Source: Sulfuricella denitrificans (GTDB lineage: Bacteria > Pseudomonadota > Gammaproteobacteria > Burkholderiales > Sulfuricellaceae). Taken from it: a stretch of 64,000 nucleotides of DNA. The stretch spans positions 1 through 64,000 of the forward strand of contig NSJJ01000007.1 in assembly GCA_002632355.1 (NCBI GenBank), given 5' to 3'. Numbering within the stretch: the stretch's first letter is position 1; the number at the start of each line of letters is the position of its first letter. The position numbers were made by a program, and so were the translations under genes. Shown here piece by piece: positions 1 to 8,231 of this stretch. The notes under the pieces are model-generated. The model did not search any database, was not told the origin of the DNA, and saw only the letters and a program-made list of their open reading frames with translations.

Positions 1-121
1 CAAATTTCTTCGACAGAATCGTCGTGATCGCCGCCGTCAAAGTCGTCTTGCCATGATCCACGTGACCAATCGTGCCCACGTTTACGTGCGGTTTGGTACG
101 CTCAAACTTGCCTTTTGCCAT
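1..121 (-). CDS. tuf: Elongation factor Tu, N-terminal part (runs off the window)
   Basis: The reverse strand encodes the first 40 residues of EF-Tu, the GTPase that delivers aminoacyl-tRNA to the ribosome. The reading begins [20 protein letters not shown] and contains the P-loop GHVDHGKT. The gene continues off the left edge, so it is partial. It lies just downstream of three tRNA genes read in the same direction, the usual tRNA-tufB arrangement of proteobacteria, so it is probably cotranscribed with them. Confidence 0.97.
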   Translation of the reverse strand, partial: MAKGKFERTKPHVNVGTIGHVDHGKTTLTAAITTILSKKF

Positions 122-157
122 GATCTAGTCGTCCTCTTCTAGCGCGAAATTAAAATA

Positions 158-232
<75 letters not shown>

Positions 233-239
233 AACTACC

Positions 240-313
240 TGGAGCGGGTGAAGGGAATCGAACCCTCGTCGTAAGTTTGGAAAACTTCTGCTCTACCATT
301 GAGCTACACCCGC
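240..313 (-). tRNA. tRNA-Gly (TCC)
   Basis: A 74-nt cloverleaf on the reverse strand with an encoded CCA. The acceptor arms GCGGGTG and CACCCGC pair, and the anticodon loop TTTCCAA gives anticodon TCC for Gly. It is the middle gene of the Tyr-Gly-Thr-tuf cluster. Confidence 0.97.
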
Positions 314-373
314 ACTTAAACTACTTATCGACCAAAAACGGCCACTTATGGCCGTCTTAGCACCCAAAATTCT

Positions 374-458
374 TGGTGGTGGGGGAAGGATTCGAACCTT
401 CGAAGGCAGAGCCGTCAGATTTACAGTCTGATCCCTTTGACCGCTCGGGAACCCCACC
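374..458 (-). tRNA. tRNA-Tyr (GTA)
   Basis: An 85-nt class II tRNA with a long variable arm on the reverse strand, with an encoded CCA. The anticodon loop CTGTAAA gives GTA for Tyr. It is the first gene of the tRNA-tuf transcription unit. Confidence 0.97.
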
Positions 459-472
459 GAACGAAGCGCGCT

Positions 473-501
473 ATTCTCCTTTTTTTGAAGCCTGATGTCA
501 A
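473..501 (-). promoter_or_regulatory. Sigma-70 promoter of the tRNA-Tyr/Gly/Thr-tuf unit
   Basis: On the reverse strand a perfect -35 TTGACA is followed, 17 bp later, by a -10-like GAGAAT and then a GC-rich stretch AGCGCGC just before tRNA-Tyr. A GC-rich discriminator is typical of stable-RNA promoters under stringent control. The assignment rests on motif and position only. Confidence 0.7.
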
Positions 502-532
502 CATTAGTTTGCATTTCGTTTTCTGTGTGCGC

Positions 533-1294
533 TCAACCTCCGGCTATTTCCTTAATAATATGCCGATGGCGGCGGCTGATCGGCAGCCTTTCTTCAAGTC
601 CACGCAACATGACGGCCCAGCCGGAGCCTCCCGCTTCATCTTCGCCGGCATGGTGGTGCTTCTCATAACCAGCAATGAAATCCTTGGCAACGATGCAATT
701 TCGGTGAATACGCACAAAGCGCTCACCAAATTCCTGTTCCAGCGCGACCAGAGATTCCTCCGTAAGGTATTCGTGCGCGAGTGTCCTTATGGTCACATAC
801 TTCTGCTCCGCTCTCATATAGACAATGTCCGCTACGGGGATTAGCAACACTTTCCCCCCCACACTGACGCCAAGCTGTGTTCGAGACTGATGCGACAGGG
901 CTTGAATCTGCGCCTGAGAATACATGCGCACCTTTTGCAGCGCCATGACCAGTCGTTCCCTGCGCACCGGCTTGAGCAGATAATCGATGGCATTGACTTC
1001 GAACGCTTCAATGGCATGCTGATCATATGCAGTGCAAAAAATCACGGCGGGTGGATTTTTCAGTTTCTGCATGTGCCTCGCCAGCTCGATCCCATCCATT
1101 TCCGGCATGCGTATATCCAGCAGGATCACATCGGCCTGATTTTGCGCAAGCCAGTCCAGCGCGGCCCTTCCCGATGAAGCCTCTCCCATTACCATCACCG
1201 GAAGTTCTCCCGCACAATCTGCCAGCACTTCACGCAAACGAATGCGTGCAGGCGCCTCGTCATCCACAATCAGTATCCTGATGGACTCAATCAT
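533..1294 (-). CDS. algR: LytTR-family response regulator (AlgR-like)
   Basis: A 253-aa transcriptional regulator with an N-terminal receiver domain (residues 1-125) and a C-terminal LytTR DNA-binding domain (about 145-250). The receiver shows the acidic pair at D10/D11, the phospho-acceptor D60 in DVILLDIRMP, and the conserved lysine in DYLLKP. It begins 3 bp after the stop of the sensor kinase gene upstream, so the two form an operon. The pair sits divergent to argH, exactly as fimS/algZ-algR does in Pseudomonas. AlgR family members control type IV pili, alginate and virulence there; the target here is not visible. The symbol rests on that synteny. Confidence 0.82.
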   Translation of the reverse strand: MIESIRILIVDDEAPARIRLREVLADCAGELPVMVMGEASSGRAALDWLAQNQADVILLDIRMPEMDGIELARHMQKLKNPPAVIFCTAYDQHAIEAFEVNAIDYLLKPVRRERLVMALQKVRMYSQAQIQALSHQSRTQLGVSVGGKVLLIPVADIVYMRAEQKYVTIRTLAHEYLTEESLVALEQEFGERFVRIHRNCIVAKDFIAGYEKHHHAGEDEAGGSGWAVMLRGLEERLPISRRHRHIIKEIAGG

Positions 1295-1297
1295 CCG

Positions 1298-2311
1298 TCA
1301 CGACTTCAGATAGGGGATCACGATATGCACCTGATAAGTGTTATCGCTGACTTGTGTGGTCAGGCTCGCTTCGGCATCAAAATGCAAAGCCAGTCTTTCT
1401 TTGATGTTTTCCATGGCCATCTTGTTGCCACTATGGTGATCGCCTTTGTTGCGATAAGGGTTGCGCAACACGAGATGAACCTGATTACGACTACTATATA
1501 TGTTGACGCAAACCTCGCCTGGCTGCGTTGAAGGTTCAATACCGTGATACACGGCATTTTCCAGCAAAGGCTGCAGCACCAGAGGAGGAATTTGCGCATC
1601 ATGCGGCATTTTTTCAATGTGCCATGTTACCCGCAGACGTTCCCCCAGTCGCAGTTGTTCAAGCCCGAGATACTGACGGCTCAATGCCACCTCCTGCTCA
1701 AGATTGACCAGATTGCGATTGTCCGCCATGAATACGCGGAACAGATCAGCCATATCCTCCAGCGCGCTTTCCGCACGTTTCGGATTGCTGCGGATCAGGC
1801 TCAGCACCGCATTGATACTGTTAAACAGGAAATGCGGCCGGATACGTGCCTGTAGCGCCTGTAGTCTGGCCTCGCTCAAAGCCGGTGACAGGGCTCGACT
1901 GCGCAGATTGAAGTAAACCAGCAGCGCAACAGCCATCAAAAATGTCAATATCAGATAGCGATACAACTGGAAGAGCCCGTCCGCGCCTATCAATTCCCGC
2001 CCGAGAAAATACACCAGCACAGCCAGCAACGCTTCCAGCAAAACCACCACAACAATGCCTGCATTATATGACACACGTTCCAGCAGTTTCCGTCCGGAGC
2101 ACAGCAACAGCAGGCTCAGCAGCAGCAACGGCTGGACCAGCACCGAGATCTCCATCAATTCCCGCCACAACATGGCCCAGCCTGATGCTCTCAGGGCGGC
2201 AGCAACCAGGCTCATGCCATTCACGGCGAGCAAAATACGCAGGCTCACCCCCAGATTGCAAAAGTTGGGGAGGGTCACCGGAGGCCGCTGATTTTGATTT
2301 ATACTTGCCAT
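1298..2311 (-). CDS. algZ: LytS/AlgZ-type sensor histidine kinase
   Basis: A membrane sensor of 337 aa. The N-terminal half has several hydrophobic segments. The C-terminal half has the His_kinase motif IRPHFLFNSINAV, with the phospho-accepting His about residue 175, and an ATPase N-box PLLENAVYHGI. I chose the ATG at 2311 over the upstream TTG at 2347, because the TTG would overlap the divergent argH start and the product is then of usual family length. It is the partner of the adjacent LytTR regulator. This kinase class often lacks canonical G boxes, as here. Confidence 0.82.
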   Translation of the reverse strand: MASINQNQRPPVTLPNFCNLGVSLRILLAVNGMSLVAAALRASGWAMLWRELMEISVLVQPLLLLSLLLLCSGRKLLERVSYNAGIVVVVLLEALLAVLVYFLGRELIGADGLFQLYRYLILTFLMAVALLVYFNLRSRALSPALSEARLQALQARIRPHFLFNSINAVLSLIRSNPKRAESALEDMADLFRVFMADNRNLVNLEQEVALSRQYLGLEQLRLGERLRVTWHIEKMPHDAQIPPLVLQPLLENAVYHGIEPSTQPGEVCVNIYSSRNQVHLVLRNPYRNKGDHHSGNKMAMENIKERLALHFDAEASLTTQVSDNTYQVHIVIPYLKS

Positions 2312-2341
2312 TTCCCCAATTCTGAATAAGACCCTGACACG

Positions 2342-3739
2342 ATGCAAGAAAAAACCCCGTCTGCCGCACAGGCCTGGTCCGGCCGCTTCAACGAACCCGT
2401 CTCAGATTTGGTCAAACGCTACACCGCATCCGTGGATTTTGACCGCCGCCTGGCCGAATTCGATATCCAGGGTTCACTTGCACATGCCAGCATGCTTCAT
2501 GCAGCCGGCATCCTGCAGGCAGACGATCTTTCAGCCATCCGCACGGGTTTGCAGCAGATTCAGGAAGAGATCCGCGCCGGCCGGTTCATCTGGTCTCTCG
2601 ATGCGGAGGATGTACACCTTAACATTGAAAAGCGCCTCACTGCACTGGTGGGCGACGCAGGCAAGCGCCTGCATACCGCCCGCTCACGCAACGATCAGGT
2701 TGCCACTGATGTTCGCCTGTGGCTGCGCAGCGAGATTGACGCCCTGACCGTTCTGATCCGGAACATGCAGACAGCCCTGCTGGATCTCGCGGAACAGCAT
2801 ACCGACACCGTCATGCCTGGTTTTACCCATCTGCAGGTCGCGCAGCCGGTCTCCTTCGGCCACCATCTCATGGCCTATTTCGAAATGCTCAGACGCGACG
2901 GCGAACGGCTTACCGACTGCCGCAAGCGCGTCAACCGTCTGCCGCTGGGCGCAGCGGCCCTGGCCGGCACCAGCTACCCCATCGACCGGAAAATGGTGGC
3001 GCGCGAACTGGGTTTTGACAGCGTGTGCGAAAACTCGCTGGACGCGGTTTCGGATCGTGATTTCGCCATTGAATTCACCGCTGCTGCGGCGCTGATCATG
3101 ACCCATCTCTCCCGCCTGTCGGAAGAACTGATCCTGTGGATGAGCCCGCGTTTCGGCTTCATCGACATTGCCGACCGTTTCTGCACCGGCTCCAGCATCA
3201 TGCCGCAGAAAAAAAACCCCGACGTGCCGGAACTGGTGCGCGGCAAGACCGGGCGCGTCAATGGCCATCTGGTCGCGCTGCTGACCCTGATGAAATCCCA
3301 GCCTCTGGCCTACAACAAGGACAACCAGGAAGACAAGGAACCGCTGTTCGATACGGCGGACACGCTCAATGCCACCCTGCGCATTTACGCCGAGATGATC
3401 GCAGGCATCACAGTCAATAAGGACGCCATGCGCCAGGCCGCTTTTCAGGGTTATGCCACTGCCACCGATCTGGCTGACTACCTGGTAAAGAAAGGCCTGC
3501 CTTTCCGCGATGCCCACGAAGCGGTAGCCCGCGCAGTGCGTTATGCAGAAAGCCGGAAATGCGACCTGAGCGAGCTTACCCTGACTCAGCTAGGCGAATT
3601 CTCCCCCCTGATCGCTGAAGACATCTTTGCCGTCCTGACGCTGGAAGGTTCGCTCAACAGCCGGAATCACATTGGCGGCACCGCGCCGGAGCAGGTCAGT
3701 AAAGCCATACAAAGGGCCAGAAAAGCGCTGGCGGAATAA
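2342..3739 (+). CDS. argH: Argininosuccinate lyase
   Basis: A 465-aa cytoplasmic enzyme that splits argininosuccinate into arginine and fumarate, the last step of arginine synthesis. The fumarase-superfamily signature [11 protein letters not shown] is at about residues 282-292, and TARSRNDQV lies near residue 112. Length is that of the family. It diverges from the sensor kinase gene, with only 30 bp between the starts, so both promoters must overlap. A short lipid-binding-like gene follows 2 bp after the stop. Confidence 0.97.
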   Translation: MQEKTPSAAQAWSGRFNEPVSDLVKRYTASVDFDRRLAEFDIQGSLAHASMLHAAGILQADDLSAIRTGLQQIQEEIRAGRFIWSLDAEDVHLNIEKRLTALVGDAGKRLHTARSRNDQVATDVRLWLRSEIDALTVLIRNMQTALLDLAEQHTDTVMPGFTHLQVAQPVSFGHHLMAYFEMLRRDGERLTDCRKRVNRLPLGAAALAGTSYPIDRKMVARELGFDSVCENSLDAVSDRDFAIEFTAAAALIMTHLSRLSEELILWMSPRFGFIDIADRFCTGSSIMPQKKNPDVPELVRGKTGRVNGHLVALLTLMKSQPLAYNKDNQEDKEPLFDTADTLNATLRIYAEMIAGITVNKDAMRQAAFQGYATATDLADYLVKKGLPFRDAHEAVARAVRYAESRKCDLSELTLTQLGEFSPLIAEDIFAVLTLEGSLNSRNHIGGTAPEQVSKAIQRARKALAE

Positions 3740-3741
3740 CA

Positions 3742-4137
3742 ATGGAAGAACTCTTTTCACAGCAATGGGCCGAGCGCTTCGCCAGCCAATGGAATGCAAA
3801 TTCAGACATGGTCGCGCCACTGGCGGAGGCCAACTTCGACTCCATCATTGCCTTGGGCTTTGCAGATGAAATTCATCCTGTGGTGCAGGTGGAAGTAAAA
3901 AATGGAAAAATCGAGAAAGCAGGTCTCCACGATCCTGCCATTAGCCCAGCGGCAAACTGGGATCTGCGAGCGTCATCCGGGCAATGGGCCAAATGGCAAA
4001 AAGAGGGTCTCGGCATCGCCGGCCTTGGCGTGGCCGTCGCCAGCGGGAATTTGCAATTCAGGAACGGGGATTACCGTAAAATGATCCGTACGCCTCAGCT
4101 GGCAGGACCATTTCTCAAGTTTTTCACCCTGCTTTAA
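3742..4137 (+). CDS. Small protein with SCP-2 (sterol carrier)-like pattern
   Basis: A 131-aa soluble protein that starts 2 bp after argH stops, so probably cotranscribed with it. The second half (WDLRASSGQWAKWQKEGLG, then GNLQFRNGDYRKMIR) resembles the SCP-2 lipid-binding fold, where a hydrophobic cavity holds fatty acids or other lipids. No signal peptide or catalytic motif is seen. The family call is tentative. Its stop codon overlaps the 3' end of the convergent kinase gene. Confidence 0.55.
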   Translation: MEELFSQQWAERFASQWNANSDMVAPLAEANFDSIIALGFADEIHPVVQVEVKNGKIEKAGLHDPAISPAANWDLRASSGQWAKWQKEGLGIAGLGVAVASGNLQFRNGDYRKMIRTPQLAGPFLKFFTLL

Positions 4138-4847
4138 GGAAGGCACAAAATGAATACGGCCCCATTCAGAGCGCCGCCATTCTCCAGCCGCACTGCACCA
4201 TTCCTGCCCTGCTTGTGATGCAGCGCTGCGGTGGTAACGGAAAAATACAAACCCAGTCCCGTTCCGCCGCCCCGCAGGTCGAGTTTTGTCTGGACTCCGC
4301 CTGCCGCAAGCAATTCTGGCGGAAAACCCGGACCATCATCCTCTACCCGGAAACACAGATCTTCACCCTCGGCAGCCGCACTGAGGCGAACTTTTCCCGT
4401 ACAGAAACGCAAGGCGTTGTGTACGGCGTTAAGCAGAATACCCTGCACGATCTCCCGATCGAAAAAACCGTACAACGCCCCCCCCCCTTCCACAATCAGT
4501 TCCGGCGTTCCATGCTCGCCCTGTAACAGACGGAGTTCGAGCACGACATCCTGCAGCAATTCAGCCGCCTCATGGTACGCAATATCAAGCTGATAGTGTC
4601 CCTGGGCAATTCGATAGAGACCCAGCAAACGGGTTAGCCTCTGGCCGATCTGGCAGCCACCCCGGTCAAGCCGCTCCAGCGCTATCCTTGCAGAGGCATG
4701 CTCACTGACCCAGGTTTCCTGACTGACTTCTTCCACTGCATTGAGCAGGAGAAATAACTGATTTTTGACTTCATGAATGCTGGAAGCGAACAACGCGGCA
4801 AAATCAAGCGTTGCCAATGCCTCAGGCTGTCCTTCCTGGCAACTCAC
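4134..4847 (-). CDS. Small cytoplasmic sensor histidine kinase
   Basis: A 237-aa kinase without transmembrane or PAS domains. The H-box SIHEVKNQLFLLL puts the likely phospho-His at residue 25. The N-box ILLNAVHNALRF and the G1 box VEDDGPGFPPE of the ATPase domain follow. Its ATG overlaps the stop of the upstream TPR response regulator (ATGA), so the two are translationally coupled and likely work together. With no sensor domain of its own, it may read signals through a partner protein. Confidence 0.8.
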   Translation of the reverse strand: MSCQEGQPEALATLDFAALFASSIHEVKNQLFLLLNAVEEVSQETWVSEHASARIALERLDRGGCQIGQRLTRLLGLYRIAQGHYQLDIAYHEAAELLQDVVLELRLLQGEHGTPELIVEGGGALYGFFDREIVQGILLNAVHNALRFCTGKVRLSAAAEGEDLCFRVEDDGPGFPPELLAAGGVQTKLDLRGGGTGLGLYFSVTTAALHHKQGRNGAVRLENGGALNGAVFILCLP

Positions 4848-6493
4848 CTGGTAACCCCAAACTTGACCGCAAGATCTTTGTACATAGCAGCCAGCGTGAG
4901 ATATTTCTTGTGCTGTGGATCACGCTGTTTAACCGTATCCAGGTACTCCCGCACGGTACTTGCCAGCCGTTCATCCCATCCGGTCTGCCCGAGATAAGTC
5001 AGGATCGCGTGCGCGGCATTGAGCACCACCACGTTATTCGCCTTGAGCTGATCGGCTGCCTGCATCAGCAATTCCACCGAGCCCTTCAGATCCCCTGCCT
5101 GAGCCAGCTTCACGGCGCGATTATTGAGTGCAATCACTTCACGCGAAGAAGTTCGAATCAGGTCCTTGCCCTGATCATGCATCCCCATGCGCTGGAACAT
5201 CTGCTCGGTACGTTTCAGCACAGCGGGATTGTCATGGTTGTTCTTGACCAGATTCTGGGTGATCTCTTCTCCCGCGGCCTGGTCACCATGTTGAAAACAG
5301 GCACGAACCATATCCAGCGCCAGGGACTCCGGCTTTTTGGCGGCCCCGTCAAAAAGCACGCGAGCCTCACCGAATGCGCGCTCCGCAGCTTCCTTGTTGC
5401 CCGCCTTGTCGTGAATCATGCTATCCATCACGGCAGCATGAAGCATGACCTGGGGGGAGTTTTCAAAGGCCTTGCGGGCATTGCTCATGACTGTCAGGGC
5501 CTGATCGTATTCGCCTTTGTCGAGAAATGTGCGGCTCAGATTGGCGAAATCCTCGGGCTCGGTGAAGGAAGAAAACTTGCCGAATTCCAGCACGGCTTCG
5601 AACGCACCCTGTGCTGTATCCAGATCCTCATTCAGGTAGGCGGTTTCACCCAGGTCTTTCTGGCGTTGCAGGGTCCGTGGCGAGCGGGCCACCCCTTCCA
5701 TCAGTACCCGCTGGGCTCCAGCCTCATCCCCCAGGGCGGTATAAGCCTTGGCCAGCCAGTCGTAAGCAGACAAGTAATTGGGGTGCCCGGCGACGATTTG
5801 CTGAAAACCTTCAGCTGCCGCAGCATAATTTTCAAGAAAATACTGCGCCTGGGCCAACCCCATTCTGGCCCAGGGAATCTCGCGCATGGACAGGATATGT
5901 TCATAAACCTGGCTTGCTTTCGCAAATTCAGAGATCAGCAGCAGCAATTCACCCTTGAGGCGCAGCACATCAAGCAGATAAGGCCCCGCTGCCTGCAGGC
6001 GCTGATCGCACATCTCAGCCGCCTTGTGAATTTCCTGACGTTCCATCAGATCGTAAATCGGCGCCAGAAAAGTTTTTTTATGCGCCAGGCGCTCGAGACG
6101 GATGCGCAACACCTCCCCGCTGAATGGCTTGATCAGGTAGTCGTCCGGCGCCAGTTCAACTGCGCTGACCACTTTCTCATAGCCACGCTCGGCGGTCACC
6201 ATCATGAAAATGGTGGCATTCGGGATCAGGCGCCGTCGCTTGAGCTCTTCCAGCAGTTGTTGCCCGTCCTTGGCTTCCCCCAGGGAATAGTCGCAAAGAA
6301 TGATGTCATAGTTGCGATGCTCGATTTTGTTGATCGCATCCGCGGCATTCGCCGCCATGTCGATCTTGACGCCGCCGAAGGTCGATATGGTGATGCGCAT
6401 CGAAGTACGCACCCCGATGATGTCATCAACAACCAGAAAGGTCTTGTTCTGGAAATCGACATGCGCGTTTCTCGAACCGGGAAAAGTCGCCAT
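4844..6493 (-). CDS. Response regulator with C-terminal TPR repeats
   Basis: A 549-aa protein with a receiver domain at residues 15-135 and a long TPR-like helical tail. The acidic residues are at D23/D24, the phospho-acceptor D68 is in DIILCDYS, and the conserved Lys is in DYLIKPF. There is no DNA-binding or GGDEF output, so the output is probably protein-protein contact. It is coupled to the histidine kinase gene downstream by a 4-bp overlap. cyaY lies 3 bp upstream, so all three genes may share one transcript. Confidence 0.85.
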   Translation of the reverse strand: MATFPGSRNAHVDFQNKTFLVVDDIIGVRTSMRITISTFGGVKIDMAANAADAINKIEHRNYDIILCDYSLGEAKDGQQLLEELKRRRLIPNATIFMMVTAERGYEKVVSAVELAPDDYLIKPFSGEVLRIRLERLAHKKTFLAPIYDLMERQEIHKAAEMCDQRLQAAGPYLLDVLRLKGELLLLISEFAKASQVYEHILSMREIPWARMGLAQAQYFLENYAAAAEGFQQIVAGHPNYLSAYDWLAKAYTALGDEAGAQRVLMEGVARSPRTLQRQKDLGETAYLNEDLDTAQGAFEAVLEFGKFSSFTEPEDFANLSRTFLDKGEYDQALTVMSNARKAFENSPQVMLHAAVMDSMIHDKAGNKEAAERAFGEARVLFDGAAKKPESLALDMVRACFQHGDQAAGEEITQNLVKNNHDNPAVLKRTEQMFQRMGMHDQGKDLIRTSSREVIALNNRAVKLAQAGDLKGSVELLMQAADQLKANNVVVLNAAHAILTYLGQTGWDERLASTVREYLDTVKQRDPQHKKYLTLAAMYKDLAVKFGVTR

Positions 6494-6496
6494 GGG

Positions 6497-6826
6497 CTAG
6501 GGCTTCAGTTCCAGTGACTCCTCCGCCTGCTCACTGGCATAGCGACTGAGGGAGGCGAACAGTTCGCTGCCGTCGCGCGTATTGCGCCAGGCACCATCCT
6601 TCCAGAGATAGTGATAGCCTCCGGATTTCGCCGCCACCCACAGCTCCTGGGTGGCGGCCTGACGGTTGACGATGATCTTGCTGCCATCGCCGAATTCAAG
6701 CTCAAGGATCCCGGCTGCGGTTTCGAAATCGATATCCGCACCGCTTGCCTCGATGGCCTGCTCGATTTGTGCCAGAGTTTTTTCCACCAGTTGGTTGAAT
6801 TCGCTTGGGGTCATGACCTCTACCAT
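6497..6826 (-). CDS. cyaY: Frataxin homolog CyaY
   Basis: A 109-aa iron-binding protein that modulates Fe-S cluster assembly by IscS/IscU. The frataxin core is clear: an acidic first helix (EFNQLVEKTLAQIEQAIE), the strand pattern LELEFGDGSKIIVNRQ, then LWVAAKSGGYHY and WRNTRDG. It diverges from lptM-lysA, as in many proteobacteria. Two Met codons are possible starts; the first gives the usual length. Confidence 0.93.
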   Translation of the reverse strand: MVEVMTPSEFNQLVEKTLAQIEQAIEASGADIDFETAAGILELEFGDGSKIIVNRQAATQELWVAAKSGGYHYLWKDGAWRNTRDGSELFASLSRYASEQAEESLELKP

Positions 6827-6866
6827 TATGTTAAGATTTCGCGCTAAATTAACTGGGAAGAATACT

Positions 6867-6977
6867 ATGCGGTCTGTTTTGATGCTAGTTCTGTGCGGCC
6901 TGCTGCTGGCCGGCTGCGGCCATAAAGGCCCGCTTTACCTGCCTTCTCCATCCTCCCCGCAACAGGACCAAAAATGA
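6867..6977 (+). CDS. lptM: LPS assembly lipoprotein LptM (YifL family)
   Basis: A 36-aa lipoprotein. A hydrophobic signal (MRSVLMLVLCGLLLAGC) ends in the lipobox LAGC, with Cys17 as the lipidated residue. It is followed by GHKGPLYLP, the hallmark of the YifL/LptM family. In E. coli LptM assists disulfide maturation of the LptD translocon. The stop TGA overlaps the ATG of lysA (ATGA), and the lptM-lysA order matches many beta- and gammaproteobacteria. Confidence 0.9.
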   Translation: MRSVLMLVLCGLLLAGCGHKGPLYLPSPSSPQQDQK

Positions 6978-8221
6978 ATCCCTTTCAAACCATCAGCAAC
7001 GAGCTTCACGCCGAAGCCATTCCCCTGAGCCGCATCGCCGAGGAATTCGGGACACCTTGTTACGTATACTCCCGCGCCGCGCTCACCCAGGCATTTCAGG
7101 GCTTCGACAACGCCCTCTCGGAACGGGAACATTTGGTGTGCTATGCCGTCAAGGCCAACCCGAACCTTGCCATTCTCAATCTTTTCGCTCGTCTCGGGGC
7201 GGGCTTCGACATCGTATCCGGCGGCGAACTGCAACGGGTGCTGGCCGCTGGCGGAAATCCAGGGAAAGTTGTGTTTTCCGGCGTCGGAAAAACCGCCGAT
7301 GAAATGCGCCTGGCGCTTGAGGCCGGTATTCTGTGCTTCAACGTCGAATCGGAAAGCGAGTTGCTGCGTCTTGACCGGGTTGCCGGAAGCTTGGGAAAAT
7401 CCGCGCCGGTAAGCCTGCGCGTCAATCCCGATGTCGACCCCAAGACCCATCCTTACATTTCCACCGGCCTCAAGGGCAACAAGTTCGGCGTCGCCTATCA
7501 GGAAGCGCCGCGCCTGTACCGGCTGGCAAGCTCGCTGCCAAACATTTCCATCCAGGGCATCGACTGCCATATCGGTTCGCAAATCACCGAAGTCACGCCT
7601 TTCGCCGATGCGCTCGACAAGGTGCTGGACCTCGTCGACCGCCTCCAGCAGGACGGTATCACCCTGCACCACCTGGACCTTGGCGGCGGAGTCGGCATAC
7701 GCTATCAGGATGAAACACCGCCATCGCCGGAGGAATATGCAAAAACCCTGCTGTCCCGGCTGGGCAACCGTCAGCATAAAATCATCATCGAGCCCGGCCG
7801 CGCCCTGGTCGGCAATGCGGGCCTGCTGCTCACGCGGGTGGAATACCTGAAACACGGCGAAACCAAAAACTTTGCCATTGTCGATGCCGCCATGAACGAC
7901 CTTGCCCGTCCCGCCCTGTATGACGCCTATCACGCCATCCTGCCGGTGCAATTCGCCACGGATGCGGCGCAAAGCTACGAAATCGTCGGACCGGTGTGCG
8001 AAAGCGGCGACTTCCTCGGCCATGACCGCAGCCTGGCTCTGGCTGAAGGTGATTTGCTGGCCATCATGTCGGCCGGCGCTTACGGCATGAGCATGAGTTC
8101 CAACTACAACACCCGCCCACGCGCCGCCGAAGTTATGGTGGACAATGGCCGTGCCCATCTGATCCGTGAACGCGAGCAGGTCGCGCAACTTTTCGCCCGC
8201 GAAAAAACACTCCCGGAATAA
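6974..8221 (+). CDS. lysA: Diaminopimelate decarboxylase
   Basis: A 415-aa PLP enzyme that converts meso-diaminopimelate to lysine. The PLP lysine is K60 in YAVKANPN. The glycine-rich phosphate-binding motif DLGGGVGI and the active-site GPVCESGD are present, as is EPGRALVG. Length is normal. The start overlaps lptM by 4 bp. Confidence 0.97.
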   Translation: MNPFQTISNELHAEAIPLSRIAEEFGTPCYVYSRAALTQAFQGFDNALSEREHLVCYAVKANPNLAILNLFARLGAGFDIVSGGELQRVLAAGGNPGKVVFSGVGKTADEMRLALEAGILCFNVESESELLRLDRVAGSLGKSAPVSLRVNPDVDPKTHPYISTGLKGNKFGVAYQEAPRLYRLASSLPNISIQGIDCHIGSQITEVTPFADALDKVLDLVDRLQQDGITLHHLDLGGGVGIRYQDETPPSPEEYAKTLLSRLGNRQHKIIIEPGRALVGNAGLLLTRVEYLKHGETKNFAIVDAAMNDLARPALYDAYHAILPVQFATDAAQSYEIVGPVCESGDFLGHDRSLALAEGDLLAIMSAGAYGMSMSSNYNTRPRAAEVMVDNGRAHLIREREQVAQLFAREKTLPE

Positions 8222-8231
8222 ACGCCTGCCC

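Noticed and set aside
4811-6517. A 568-codon open frame on the plus strand
   Set aside because: It is the complement of the receiver-TPR gene; its translation is low complexity and matches no family, and codon use fits the minus strand.
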